The position numbers and the translations under genes are program-made. The notes below the pieces were generated by a model that had not been told where the DNA came from, made no database searches, and saw nothing but the letters and a program-made list of their open reading frames with translations. Shown one piece after another: positions 8,349-17,461 of a stretch of DNA of 64,000 bases. The stretch's first letter is position 1. The number at the start of each line of letters is the position of its first letter. The DNA lies in contig NZ_JAGGKA010000020.1 in the NCBI RefSeq assembly GCF_017873215.1, positions 20,685 to 84,684 on the forward strand, in the 5' to 3' direction. Origin of the DNA: Clostridium tetanomorphum. Lineage in GTDB: Bacteria; Bacillota; Clostridia; Clostridiales; Clostridiaceae.

Positions 8349-8394
8349 TAAATGTAGTAACATTTATAGACACAACTGCTAAGGGGGATTGGTT

Positions 8395-9441
8395 ATGGAA
8401 GAGGTAAAGACTATACAGTGGAAAGATAATAAACTTATGCTTATTGACTGTACAAGGCTTCCTTTAAAAGAGGAATATGTTATTTGCAAAAATTATTTAC
8501 AATTAGTTGAGGCTATTAAAAGCTTAGTAGTGAGAGGAGCACCAGCTATAGGAGTATCTGCAGCTTATGGAGTCGTGTTGGCTTCTATAGAGGCAAGAAA
8601 AAATAATAATAAAGAAGAATATATTGAATTTATAAATAATGCCATTAAGGAATTAGGAGAAACTAGGCCTACAGCAGTAAATTTATTTTGGGCATTAGAA
8701 AGAATGAGGAGAAAATTAGAGTCAATAAAGCATTTATCGCCGGTAGAAATAGAGGAAACTTTATTAAAAGAATCTCATTTAATATATGAAGAAGATATAA
8801 AATGTAATAAAATTATAGGCATGTATGGAAGCAAGATTATTCCCTATAGAGCTAATATATTAACTCATTGCAATGCAGGAGCATTAGCTACTGCAGGATA
8901 TGGAACTGCTTTAGGAGTAATAAGATATGCTTATAATGAAGGAAAAGATATTCATGTTTATATAGATGAAACTAGACCTTTATTGCAAGGCGGAAGGCTT
9001 ACTACTTGGGAATTGTTAAAGGAAGGTATACCGGAGACATTAATAACAGATAATATGGCAGCTTATGCCATGAAACTAAAAAAGATAGATATGGTGATAA
9101 CGGGAGCAGATAGAATAACTGCTAATGGAGATGTGGCAAATAAAATAGGAACATATTCTCTCGCAGTTCTTTCAAAGGCTCATAATATACCTTTTTATAT
9201 AGCGGCTCCATTATCTACTATAGATTTAAATTTAGCATCTGGTGAAGAAATATTAATAGAAGAAAGAAATAAGGATGAAGTAAGACATGTTTTCGGACAC
9301 AGAATTGCACCAGAAGAAGTAGATGTTTTTAATCCAGCATTTGATGTAACTCCTAGTGAGTATATAACTGGTATAATAACAGAAGTTGGAATATTAACAC
9401 CGCCATATAATATATCTATAAAAAGAGCAAAATATAAATAG
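8395..9441 (+). CDS. mtnA: S-methyl-5-thioribose-1-phosphate isomerase (or 5-deoxyribose-1-P isomerase)
   Basis: 348 aa from ATG 8395, with AAGGGGGA six bases upstream; a TTG at 8389 is less likely. The eIF2B-related isomerase family shows VVRGAPAIGVSAAYG, the catalytic cysteine in THCNAGALAT, DETRPLLQGGRLTTWEL and the Asp in ITGADRITANGD. It converts the aldose-1-phosphate made from methylthioadenosine to the ketose methylthioribulose-1-P; relatives also take 5-deoxyribose-1-P. No other methionine-salvage gene is adjacent, but a class II aldolase follows 22 bases on, pointing to the DHAP shunt rather than full methionine salvage. Confidence 0.93.
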   Translation: MEEVKTIQWKDNKLMLIDCTRLPLKEEYVICKNYLQLVEAIKSLVVRGAPAIGVSAAYGVVLASIEARKNNNKEEYIEFINNAIKELGETRPTAVNLFWALERMRRKLESIKHLSPVEIEETLLKESHLIYEEDIKCNKIIGMYGSKIIPYRANILTHCNAGALATAGYGTALGVIRYAYNEGKDIHVYIDETRPLLQGGRLTTWELLKEGIPETLITDNMAAYAMKLKKIDMVITGADRITANGDVANKIGTYSLAVLSKAHNIPFYIAAPLSTIDLNLASGEEILIEERNKDEVRHVFGHRIAPEEVDVFNPAFDVTPSEYITGIITEVGILTPPYNISIKRAKYK

Positions 9442-9463
9442 CTTTTAAATAGGAGTGATTTAT

Positions 9464-10117
9464 ATGTTTGAAGATGAAAAACAGCAAATAGTAGACATGT
9501 CTTTAAGATTATACAATAAGCAATTGATAGTAGGGACTTGGGGCAATTTAAGCATGAAAGCAAAAGATAAAAGTGGTAAGGAGTTATATATAGTTACGCC
9601 TTCAGGAATGGAATATGAAAAGACTAATATTAAAGATTTAGTTGTATTAGATGAGGAAGGAAATATTTTAGATGGATTTAGAAAGCCTACATCAGAGCTA
9701 AAGGTTCATATTAAGATATATAAATCTATGGAAAATATAAAATCTGTAATTCATACTCATAGTACCTATGCTACTGCTTGCGCAGTAGCTGGAGTAACCA
9801 TTCCAATGATAGTAGAAGATATGGTTCAACACATAGGAGGAGATATAAAGATAGCAAAGTATGCCTTATCTGGAACTGATGAGTTAGCAGATTATGTAGT
9901 TGAAGCTCTTAGAAATAGAAAGGGAGCATTGCTTAAGAATCATGGAGTTATAGGCATAGGGGAGAATATGGAAGATGCTTATAAATCTTGTGTATTAATT
10001 GAAAAAAGTGCACAAATATTGATATATGCAAAAATGTTAGGACATATACATTTATTAAGTACGGAAGATGCTCAAGAAATGATAGAATACTATAATAATA
10101 AGTATGGTCAGAAATAA
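9464..10117 (+). CDS. Class II aldolase (fuculose-phosphate aldolase family)
   Basis: 217 aa from ATG 9464, preceded by TAGGAG. Features of the L-fuculose-phosphate aldolase/MtnB fold: GTWGNLSMK, VTPSGMEYE, the metal ligands in HTHSTYATACA (about residues 97-99) and a further His in LLKNHGVIGIG; PTSELKVHIKIY carries the catalytic Glu. Next to mtnA this enzyme most likely cleaves 5-methylthioribulose-1-P or 5-deoxyribulose-1-P into DHAP and a small aldehyde, salvaging the by-products of SAM-using enzymes. The pathway assignment is inferred from context; the fold is clear. Confidence 0.88.
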   Translation: MFEDEKQQIVDMSLRLYNKQLIVGTWGNLSMKAKDKSGKELYIVTPSGMEYEKTNIKDLVVLDEEGNILDGFRKPTSELKVHIKIYKSMENIKSVIHTHSTYATACAVAGVTIPMIVEDMVQHIGGDIKIAKYALSGTDELADYVVEALRNRKGALLKNHGVIGIGENMEDAYKSCVLIEKSAQILIYAKMLGHIHLLSTEDAQEMIEYYNNKYGQK

Positions 10118-10151
10118 TTAGTATATATTTAAAATTTACAATTAAGTAATT

Positions 10152-10178
10152 AAAAAGCCTTGCAATGCAAGGCTTTTT
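10152..10178. terminator. Bidirectional intrinsic terminator
   Basis: AAAAAGCCTTG pairs with CAAGGCTTTTT (10152-10162 with 10168-10178), loop CAATG. It separates the aldolase from the convergent M42 peptidase. Confidence 0.92.
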
Positions 10179-10192
10179 AAAATTATTATAAA

Positions 10193-11233
10193 TTATTTTA
10201 TTTCACAATACTTAATTATCAAATCTAAAGTTGCCAAAATACCTTCCATATGTGTTCTCTCATATCCATGAGAAGCAAAAACTCCAGTTCCAATTAGAGC
10301 GGTTTTTATATCCCAACCAGCTTTTAAAGCTGCAGATGCATCAGAGCCATAGTGAGGATATATATCTACTTTATATGGAATACTTTTTTCTTTACATAAA
10401 CCTACTAATTTTTTTCTTAACTGAAAATCATAAGGGCCTGAAGAGTCTTTTGCACAAATACATACTGCATATTCTGAAGAATTTTGATCAAGACCTGGAG
10501 CGCCCATATCAACAGATATAAATTCTTTTGAATTTTTTGGAAGAGATGCTGAAGCTCCATGACCAACTTCCTCATAGTTGCTTATAAAAAAACTAGTATT
10601 ATAAGGGAGTTTAATTGAATTTTCTACCAAATATTTTATTGCATAAAGTAAGATAGCAGCACTAGCTTTGTCATCTAAATGTCTGCTTTTTATAAAACCA
10701 TTAGAAGTAAATATAGTCCTAGTGTTAAAGTATATATAATCACCTACGTCTATACCAAGTTTTTTTGTATCATCTTTAGAAGATACTTTTTCATCAAGAA
10801 CTATTTCCATATTTTCTGGGATTCGTTTCAGCTCTCTAGCTTCATTGCCACTTATATGGACAGAAGGCTTAATACTTTGAATAGTACCAGTAATTTTTTT
10901 GCCATCAAGAGTTTCTACAGTACAATTTTCACCTTCAATAGAATTCATCATAAAACCACCTACAGGAACAAAGGAAAGGCAGCCATTAGATTTTATAGAT
11001 TTAACCATTGCACCTAAAGTATCTATATGTGCCGAGAAAACCTTTTCGTAATTACTATTTTCACCTTGTAAAGTAACAATGATAGCACCTTTGTTGGTAA
11101 CTGAATAGGGAACATTTAATATATGTAACTCTTCTTTTATATAATCCATAACTTTCTCTGTAAATCCGCTAGGACTTGGAATAGTTAAAATATTTTTAAG
11201 ATAATACTTAATTTTATCTTCATTGTAATTCAT
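10193..11233 (-). CDS. M42 family metallopeptidase (glutamyl/endo-aminopeptidase type)
   Basis: 346 aa. The M42 dinuclear metal site is visible in order: SAHIDTLGAMV, then SRHLDDKASAAIL, NYEEVGHGAS with the catalytic Glu pair, VDMGAPG, and HYGSDASAALKAG followed by ...FASHGYERTHMEG with the last His ligand. M42 enzymes are cytoplasmic tetrahedral dodecamers that trim N-terminal residues from peptides. The ribosome binding site AAGGAGTG lies upstream on the reverse strand. Relatives are sometimes misnamed cellulase or CelM; peptidase is the sound call. Confidence 0.9.
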   Translation of the reverse strand: MNYNEDKIKYYLKNILTIPSPSGFTEKVMDYIKEELHILNVPYSVTNKGAIIVTLQGENSNYEKVFSAHIDTLGAMVKSIKSNGCLSFVPVGGFMMNSIEGENCTVETLDGKKITGTIQSIKPSVHISGNEARELKRIPENMEIVLDEKVSSKDDTKKLGIDVGDYIYFNTRTIFTSNGFIKSRHLDDKASAAILLYAIKYLVENSIKLPYNTSFFISNYEEVGHGASASLPKNSKEFISVDMGAPGLDQNSSEYAVCICAKDSSGPYDFQLRKKLVGLCKEKSIPYKVDIYPHYGSDASAALKAGWDIKTALIGTGVFASHGYERTHMEGILATLDLIIKYCEIK

Positions 11234-11367
11234 AAAATCACTCCTTATGCATACTTACATATATATTCTATCATAGTAAAAACTTTCATGTTACAAAAAT
11301 ACAACAATTATTGTATAAATAATTATTTATAGTATAATTAATAAGTGTAAATTAAGAGGTGATGCGT

Positions 11368-12750
11368 ATGGTAAAGAAAAAAAAACCTAAATCTAAGAAA
11401 AAAGCACTTATAATAACATTTGTTTTATTAGGAATAATTTTATTAGGCTCTAGTGCAGCAGGTATAACTTATATGTATAATTATGTAAAACATTATGATA
11501 ACTTAGTTTATCCAGGAATAATAGTAGAAAATACAAATTTATCTGGTAAAAACCTTGAAGAAGTTAAAAAAATTATAAAAGAGCAATATAGTGATAGAGT
11601 AATTAATAAAAAATTAGTAATAAAAACTCCAAATAAGAATTATTCATTAGCTTTTAGTAAAATAAATGCTAAATATGATGTAGATAATGTTGTACAACAG
11701 GTTTATTCCTATGGAAAAAATCTAAATTTATTTAGTAAATATAAATTAATAAAAGATTCAAGTAAAAAATTAGTTAAATTGAATTTTTCATATAATGATA
11801 AGCCAATAAAAGAACTTATTTCAAATATAGAAAAAGAGGTGAATTCAAATCCATTAGATGCTAAAATTAGTAAAAGTAGTGTAGGATTTGATATAACGCC
11901 TGAAAAAATGGGTAAAAAATTAAAGAGAGACAAGCTTTTAGAAAATGCTATAAGTGAAATTGATGGAACTATTGGAAAGGACGTAGAAATAAACGCTGAA
12001 ATAGAAGATATAAAACCTCATATAACTAAAGATAAGTTAGGTGGCATAAATACCTTAATAGCTTCTTTTTCAACGGATTATGGATCTATATCTTCTCCTC
12101 AAAGAGCAAACAATATTCAAGTTTCTACTAAAAGTATAAATGGAACTGTATTGATGCCAGGAGATACATTTAGCTTTAATGGAGTTGTAGGCGAAAGAAC
12201 CGAAGCTAGAGGTTATCAACCAGCGCCGGTTTTAGTAGGAAATCAAGTGGACTCGGGACTTGGAGGGGGAATATGTCAAGTGTCTTCTACTTTGTATAAT
12301 GCTATACTTAAGACTAATATAAAAGCTACAGAAAGGGCACATCATACGTTACCTTCTAGTTATGTACCTTTAGGAAGAGATGCCACAGTAGATTGGGGAA
12401 ATATAGACTATAAATTTAAAAATACTTTATCCTATCCTATATATATTGAAGGAATAACTAGTGGGGGAAATGTAATATTTAATGTTTATTCTAATTCACA
12501 GTTAGCTATTAGAAGGTACGATTTAGCTACAGATATATATTCTAAAATAGAAACTACTACAAAAACTATTAATGATCCAAATATCCCAGTAGGACAAGAA
12601 GAAATTGTACAAAAGCCGTATACAGGTTTCAAGGTAAAAGTGAGTAAAAATACTTATGAAAATGATAAATTAATAAATACAGAACTTATATCAGATGACT
12701 TTTATAGACCAGTTGAAGGATTGATAAAAGTTGGAACTAAGAAAAAATAA
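11368..12750 (+). CDS. VanW family protein with PG_binding_4-like and G5-like parts
   Basis: 460 aa from ATG 11368 (TAAGAGGTG upstream; GTG 11359 and ATG 11362 sit inside the site). A lysine-rich start and one membrane segment (about residues 13-37) put the rest outside the cell. A region resembling the peptidoglycan-binding_4 repeat follows (VENTNLSGKNLEEVKKII), then the VanW core: PGDTFSFNGVVGERTEARGY, GGGICQVSSTLYNA and HHTLPSSYVPLGRDATVDW. The last 60 residues look like a G5-type domain. VanW was named from some vancomycin-resistance clusters but its role is unknown; here it is probably a surface or cell-wall protein. No vancomycin-resistance genes are nearby. Confidence 0.87.
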   Translation: MVKKKKPKSKKKALIITFVLLGIILLGSSAAGITYMYNYVKHYDNLVYPGIIVENTNLSGKNLEEVKKIIKEQYSDRVINKKLVIKTPNKNYSLAFSKINAKYDVDNVVQQVYSYGKNLNLFSKYKLIKDSSKKLVKLNFSYNDKPIKELISNIEKEVNSNPLDAKISKSSVGFDITPEKMGKKLKRDKLLENAISEIDGTIGKDVEINAEIEDIKPHITKDKLGGINTLIASFSTDYGSISSPQRANNIQVSTKSINGTVLMPGDTFSFNGVVGERTEARGYQPAPVLVGNQVDSGLGGGICQVSSTLYNAILKTNIKATERAHHTLPSSYVPLGRDATVDWGNIDYKFKNTLSYPIYIEGITSGGNVIFNVYSNSQLAIRRYDLATDIYSKIETTTKTINDPNIPVGQEEIVQKPYTGFKVKVSKNTYENDKLINTELISDDFYRPVEGLIKVGTKKK

Positions 12751-12755
12751 CAAAA

Positions 12756-12796
12756 AAGGTTGTGCATTACTAATATAATGTACAACCTTCTTTTTA
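12756..12796 (+). terminator. Intrinsic terminator after the VanW gene
   Basis: A 14-bp stem with one G-U pair (12756-12769 with 12776-12789), loop CTAATA, then CTTTTT. Confidence 0.9.
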
Positions 12797-12842
12797 ATTT
12801 ATAGTGTATAATATCTGTAAGATTGTAAAGGAGTGTTAGACT

Positions 12843-13787
12843 ATGGAAGAAAGAAATTTAATAAAAGAGATAGTTTTTAATATAGAAAAAGTAATAATAG
12901 GAAAAGAATATGAGATTTATAACATAATAAAAGGGATAATTGCTAATGGACATATACTTATAGAAGATGTTCCGGGAGTTGGAAAAACTACATTAGTAAA
13001 AGCGTTAGCTAAATCGTTAAGTCTTTCTTATAGAAGAATTCAATTTACGCCAGATTTACTTCCTTCAGATATATTAGGAGTTTCTATCTATAATCAAAAA
13101 AGCATGGAATTTGAATTTAAAAAAGGGCCTATATTTTCTAATATAGTTTTAGCAGATGAAATAAATAGAACTTCACCTAAAACTCAAGCAGCTCTCCTTG
13201 AAGTTATGGAAGAAAAACAAGTATCTGAAGGAAATGCTACATACAAATTAGAAGAACCTTTTATAGTTTTAGCGACTCAAAATCCTATAGAATATGAAGG
13301 AACTTTTACACTACCAGAGGCTCAATTAGATAGATTTATAATTAAAGTAAACATAGGGTATCCAGAAAAGAGTTATGAAAATAAAATGTTAAAAATATAT
13401 AGAACTGCTAATCCTTTAGAAAGCATTAGTAGCATAGCTAAAGCTGAGGATATAATAAATTTACAAAAAAGAGCAAAAGACATTTATGTATCAGATGAAA
13501 TTAATTCTTATATAGTAAATATAGCGGAGAGTACAAGAGACAACAAATATCTAAGTTTAGGGGTAAGCCCTAGAGCATCTTTATCACTTTTAAGAATATG
13601 TCAAGCTTCTGCTTTAATAAATGAAAGAAACTATGTTATACCAGAAGATATAAAAGAAAATGCAGTTAGAGTTTTAAGTCATAGAATAATATTGTCTCCT
13701 TATGGAAGATCAAATAATTATACTGAAGAAATGGTAATCAAAGATATATTAAAAATGTTACCAGTACCTAAAGTAAAAGGAAAATAA
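12843..13787 (+). CDS. MoxR-family AAA+ ATPase
   Basis: 314 aa. Walker A GVGKTT (in EDVPGVGKTTLVKAL), PDLLPSDILGVSIYNQ, Walker B LADEINRTSPKTQAALLEVM, sensor I ATQNPIEYEGTFTLPEAQLDRF and the C-terminal lid with SPRASLSLLRI define MoxR. These act as chaperone-like ATPases that assemble or activate partners, typically with a DUF58 protein, which is the next gene one base away. It heads a three-gene operon MoxR/DUF58/transglutaminase. Confidence 0.93.
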   Translation: MEERNLIKEIVFNIEKVIIGKEYEIYNIIKGIIANGHILIEDVPGVGKTTLVKALAKSLSLSYRRIQFTPDLLPSDILGVSIYNQKSMEFEFKKGPIFSNIVLADEINRTSPKTQAALLEVMEEKQVSEGNATYKLEEPFIVLATQNPIEYEGTFTLPEAQLDRFIIKVNIGYPEKSYENKMLKIYRTANPLESISSIAKAEDIINLQKRAKDIYVSDEINSYIVNIAESTRDNKYLSLGVSPRASLSLLRICQASALINERNYVIPEDIKENAVRVLSHRIILSPYGRSNNYTEEMVIKDILKMLPVPKVKGK

Positions 13788-13788
13788 T

Positions 13789-14934
13789 ATGATTAAAATA
13801 AATAAAAAGTTTATTTTTTTCACAGTAGTTTCTTTTATTTATGCTTACTTAACAGGAGGATATTTATCTTATTCTATTTTTTATGGATTTTTATTAGCTA
13901 TAATTTTTTCTTTAATATATATGAAAATTATAATGAAAAGTATAGAAATAAATGTAGAATTTCAAGAAGATATTTTTAATACTTTTAAGGAAACAGAAAT
14001 TACAACAGTTATTAAAAACTATAGTTTTCTACCTATAGCTTATATGGAAATAAATAATAAAATTATGTATAAATTAGATAAGAGCTATAGAGGTAATTTA
14101 GTAAGTTTAAAGACTTATGAAAATAAAAGATTAAAAGAAAATATAGTATTTAATGAAAGAGGTTTATATAATTTTGGACAGTTTAATATATCTATAAAAG
14201 ACATTTTTTCAATCTTAACCTTTACAAATATATTAAATAATGAACGTATTATAAAAGTATATCCTAAGGTTTATTCTGCAGAATTTATTGATCTATATGA
14301 TAAAGATCTAACTAAAGCTATTATAAATGAAAGGGGAAAAATTGAAGAAGAGTATCTTACAACAGATATAAGAAAGTATAGGATGGGAGATAATTTAAAA
14401 AAGATACATTGGAAAATAAGTGCTAAGCATGGAGAATTATATGTAAAGAATGAAGACACTGTTTCAGGAGGAAGAGTTATTATCTTTTTAAATATGAATA
14501 AAGAAGATTATTCTTTACAATATCATAATGAAGTAGAAGAAAAATTAATAAGCCTATGTGTTTCATTAGTTAATACTATGAGAATTAATGGTACAAAAGT
14601 TAATATTAACATTTCAAATTATGAACAAAAAAGCTTTTACATAAGAACAAAGAAAGATTTTTATGAATTAATGGAATATTTTATTACTCATAAAAGCCAA
14701 GGAAAAAGCAATTTTCCTAATTTAATAATTGATAAAATTAGTGATTACAAAAACATAGTTGTTATAACACCTAAAATTAGTAAAGAATTAAAGGAGAAAT
14801 TAATATTTTTAAGTATAATGAAACATAAAGTAGAGGTATTTTATTATAGTAATCATTCTGAGAATTTTGACAACATAATTTCATTGAAACAATTTTATAT
14901 AAAGTGTGTAGATATTAGAAAGATTTATTCATAA
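13789..14934 (+). CDS. DUF58 domain membrane protein
   Basis: 381 aa. Two N-terminal membrane segments (residues 7-45) are followed by a beta-rich region and the DUF58 hallmark RKYRMGDNLKKIHWKISAKH at about residues 195-214. DUF58 proteins resemble VWA-type domains and are regular partners of MoxR ATPases. The start follows the moxR stop by one base, indicating coupling. Function is inferred from the operon; the biochemical role is unknown. Confidence 0.88.
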   Translation: MIKINKKFIFFTVVSFIYAYLTGGYLSYSIFYGFLLAIIFSLIYMKIIMKSIEINVEFQEDIFNTFKETEITTVIKNYSFLPIAYMEINNKIMYKLDKSYRGNLVSLKTYENKRLKENIVFNERGLYNFGQFNISIKDIFSILTFTNILNNERIIKVYPKVYSAEFIDLYDKDLTKAIINERGKIEEEYLTTDIRKYRMGDNLKKIHWKISAKHGELYVKNEDTVSGGRVIIFLNMNKEDYSLQYHNEVEEKLISLCVSLVNTMRINGTKVNINISNYEQKSFYIRTKKDFYELMEYFITHKSQGKSNFPNLIIDKISDYKNIVVITPKISKELKEKLIFLSIMKHKVEVFYYSNHSENFDNIISLKQFYIKCVDIRKIYS

Positions 14935-14967
14935 AGATAAAAAAGGTACATTGAGGAAGTAATTAAT

Positions 14968-17196
14968 ATGGAAAGTTTTAAAAAAAATATAATTTATTTA
15001 TCTTTAATATATTTAAATATTTTATTTATAATAAAAATAACTGAAAAGTGTTTTAAAATAAATAATGTTTCATATATGTATTTAACAATACTTTTCATTA
15101 TAAGTGTAATTATATATTATATAAATAGTTTTTTTATAAATAATACTTTTTATAAATTTTTAATAATTATATGTATTGTAATAATTTTAATACTATTGTT
15201 TTATTATAATAAACAATATTTTCAAGGTATATTGTTAAAGAATATGAATTATATAATGGACTTAAATAACAATATATATAATAGACAGCAAACAGATTTT
15301 TATAAATTTAGATTGTTATCTGCTTTTATAATACCTATATTAACATTTTTCACTTTATGGTGTATTGATAAAATATTTTTTAATTTTATATTATTATTTA
15401 ATTTTTGTATAATAATATTTTTTTGGTATTACGGATATAAAACTATAATAAAGGAATATACTTTTTATTATATTTTGATAAGTAGTGTAACTTACTTTGT
15501 AAGTACTTACATAAGAAATGTAGAAGAAACGAAGAATAAAGGATTAAATATATATGTAGCATATAATACTATAATACTATATGCTATAGTATTAGCAATG
15601 ATATTGTCGTCAGTTCAACTTCTTTTGCCTAAGGAAATAGAGGGAAGATATGATAATAAAAAAGTAAATAAATTTATTGACAAGTTTTCTATAAGGAAAG
15701 TAGATGTAGAACATGAATATAATATTGGATATTCTGGATATGATAATACAAGTAAAAAACTAGGAGGTTCTATTAGTATAAGTAATAGAGAGGCTTTTAA
15801 AGTAAAAGGGGATAGACCTTACTATTTAAGAGGAACGAGTAAGGAATATTATGATGGTTTTTCATGGGACAATTTACAAGATAATTTTCAAAGTGTATCA
15901 TATAAAAATACATTTTTAAAACCTAAAGCTGGAAATTTGTTTTCTATAATTAGAGATTCTAAGTTAGATTATTTAATTATTTATCCAACTTATATAAGAA
16001 CGGCTACTTTTTTTACCCCTATGTATACTAGACGTATAGAAACAAAAGGGAAAAAGGCTTTTTACAATAAAGACAATAATTTTATATCTAATAATTTAAT
16101 AGAGAAAGAGTATATTATAGAATTTTATAATGATAATTTTAAATATTCTTTAATAAATCAGGATGAAGATAAACGAGATAAGATTAAAGAAATAATGGAT
16201 TATGGATATAAAAGGATGTTAAGTTTAGAGAAAGAGAAGTTTAAAGAATATGATATTTATTTACAGATACCAGAGAATATACCTAAAAGAGTGTATTCTT
16301 TAGTAGAAGATATAACAAAAGGAGAGAAAAATCCAGGAGGAAAAGTCTTTAAAATATATGACTATTTACAGAAAAATTTTAACTATTCTTTACAAGTATC
16401 TGAGGTGCCTAAAGGAAAGGAATTTGTAGATTATTTTTTGTTTACAGAGAAAAAAGGGTATTGTACTTATTTTGCAACAGCAGCCACGATAATGTGCAGA
16501 ATAGCTGGAATACCTGCCAGATATGTGGAAGGCTTTAATATGACTTATGATAAAGATATAAATGGATTATTTATAGTAAGTGATAAAAACGCTCATGCAT
16601 GGACGGAGATATTATTGGATCCACTTAGTAATAATTGGTCTATATTTGATGCAGTACCATCAGCACCATTGCAAATAGAAAGAGAAGAACATAGAGAAAC
16701 AAAAAATGAGAGTCATGAAATTACTAAATCTAATGAAAATTATAAAAAGGATATAGAAAATATTAAAGAAAATAATATAAGAGAACAACATGAAGAAAGC
16801 AGAATGAAAAATAACTATATTTATTTAATTGTTTTTGCAATGATAAGTAGTTTAATTATTATAAGAATAATAGTAATTATAATTAAAAGAAAAAAAATAA
16901 TTAAATCGCAAAGTATAATACCATTATATTTATATATGGTTGAAAGGCTTAAAGTATTAAACATAAGTAAAATGGAAAATGAAGGAGACAAAGAATTTGT
17001 TAAGAGAATAGAAGATGTAGTGCTAAAATTAAAAATGAATGAAATAGTAGAATACGTATATGAAGAATTTTACGGTAATAGCCATAAATTATTAGATATA
17101 AATAAGAAAAAAGAGTTATATAATTTTATAGAAAACTATATAAAAAATATACAAGGTATATCAAGATATTATTTCACTAAATTTATTACAATATAA
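14968..17196 (+). CDS. Membrane transglutaminase-like protein (TgpA type)
   Basis: 742 aa. Six or seven hydrophobic segments in the first 220 residues are followed by an extracytoplasmic part and a transglutaminase-like domain: GYCTYFATAATIMCR with C499, NAHAWTEI with H543, and IFDAVPS with D561, the complete Cys-His-Asp triad. A further membrane segment lies at about residues 616-636, with a cytoplasmic DUF4129-like tail. Such proteins follow MoxR and DUF58 in many bacteria and may remodel or cross-link surface proteins. The substrate is unknown. Codon use is extremely A/T-rich in the membrane part, like its neighbours. Confidence 0.87.
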   Translation: MESFKKNIIYLSLIYLNILFIIKITEKCFKINNVSYMYLTILFIISVIIYYINSFFINNTFYKFLIIICIVIILILLFYYNKQYFQGILLKNMNYIMDLNNNIYNRQQTDFYKFRLLSAFIIPILTFFTLWCIDKIFFNFILLFNFCIIIFFWYYGYKTIIKEYTFYYILISSVTYFVSTYIRNVEETKNKGLNIYVAYNTIILYAIVLAMILSSVQLLLPKEIEGRYDNKKVNKFIDKFSIRKVDVEHEYNIGYSGYDNTSKKLGGSISISNREAFKVKGDRPYYLRGTSKEYYDGFSWDNLQDNFQSVSYKNTFLKPKAGNLFSIIRDSKLDYLIIYPTYIRTATFFTPMYTRRIETKGKKAFYNKDNNFISNNLIEKEYIIEFYNDNFKYSLINQDEDKRDKIKEIMDYGYKRMLSLEKEKFKEYDIYLQIPENIPKRVYSLVEDITKGEKNPGGKVFKIYDYLQKNFNYSLQVSEVPKGKEFVDYFLFTEKKGYCTYFATAATIMCRIAGIPARYVEGFNMTYDKDINGLFIVSDKNAHAWTEILLDPLSNNWSIFDAVPSAPLQIEREEHRETKNESHEITKSNENYKKDIENIKENNIREQHEESRMKNNYIYLIVFAMISSLIIIRIIVIIIKRKKIIKSQSIIPLYLYMVERLKVLNISKMENEGDKEFVKRIEDVVLKLKMNEIVEYVYEEFYGNSHKLLDINKKKELYNFIENYIKNIQGISRYYFTKFITI

Positions 17197-17250
17197 TATA
17201 GAATGAATTTCAATAAAATGGTTTGTATACTATAAAATAACTTTTGTATG

Positions 17251-17259
17251 TGATATAAT
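17251..17259 (+). promoter_or_regulatory. Extended -10 promoter of the tRNA gene
   Basis: TGATATAAT is a perfect TGN-TATAAT extended -10, about 23 bases before the tRNA. No good -35 is present, as is usual for extended -10 promoters. Confidence 0.55.
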
Positions 17260-17281
17260 ATTTAAATAGATAAAAGAAGAT

Positions 17282-17364
17282 GCGGATATGGTGGAATTGG
17301 CAGACACGCTAGATTCAGGTTCTGGTGGGAAACCGTGCAGGTTCAAATCCTGTTATCCGCACCA
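17282..17364 (+). tRNA. tRNA-Leu (anticodon CAG)
   Basis: GCGGATA (17282-17288) pairs with TATCCGC (17354-17360) as the acceptor stem; discriminator A and encoded CCA follow. The D arm GGTGGAATTGGCAGAC, anticodon loop TTCAGGT (anticodon CAG), long class II variable arm GGTGGGAAACC and T arm GCAGGTTCAAATCCTGT are all present. It reads CUG, a rare codon in this AT-rich genome. A single-gene unit. Confidence 0.97.
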
Positions 17365-17393
17365 AAGCTTTATATATGAATAAGAAATTTAAT

Positions 17394-17439
17394 AATACCT
17401 CTATGTACTAGACTATTAAATCTAGTACATAGAGGTATT
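17394..17439. terminator. 19-bp perfect hairpin between tRNA-Leu and the chemoreceptor
   Basis: 17394-17412 pairs exactly with 17421-17439, loop CTATTAAA. It lies between convergent units and probably ends both, although neither side has a long U-run. Confidence 0.65.
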
Positions 17440-17461
17440 TAATACTTATAAAATCCAATAT

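Noticed and set aside
8270..8394. Possible SAM riboswitch before mtnA
   Set aside because: The region is too short and lacks the conserved core bases.
9195..9563. 122-aa reverse open frame over the mtnA/aldolase junction
   Set aside because: Antisense to two clear genes, with no recognisable motif.
10231..11017. Forward open frames opposite the M42 peptidase gene
   Set aside because: Low-complexity, no ribosome binding site, while the reverse frame encodes a complete enzyme.
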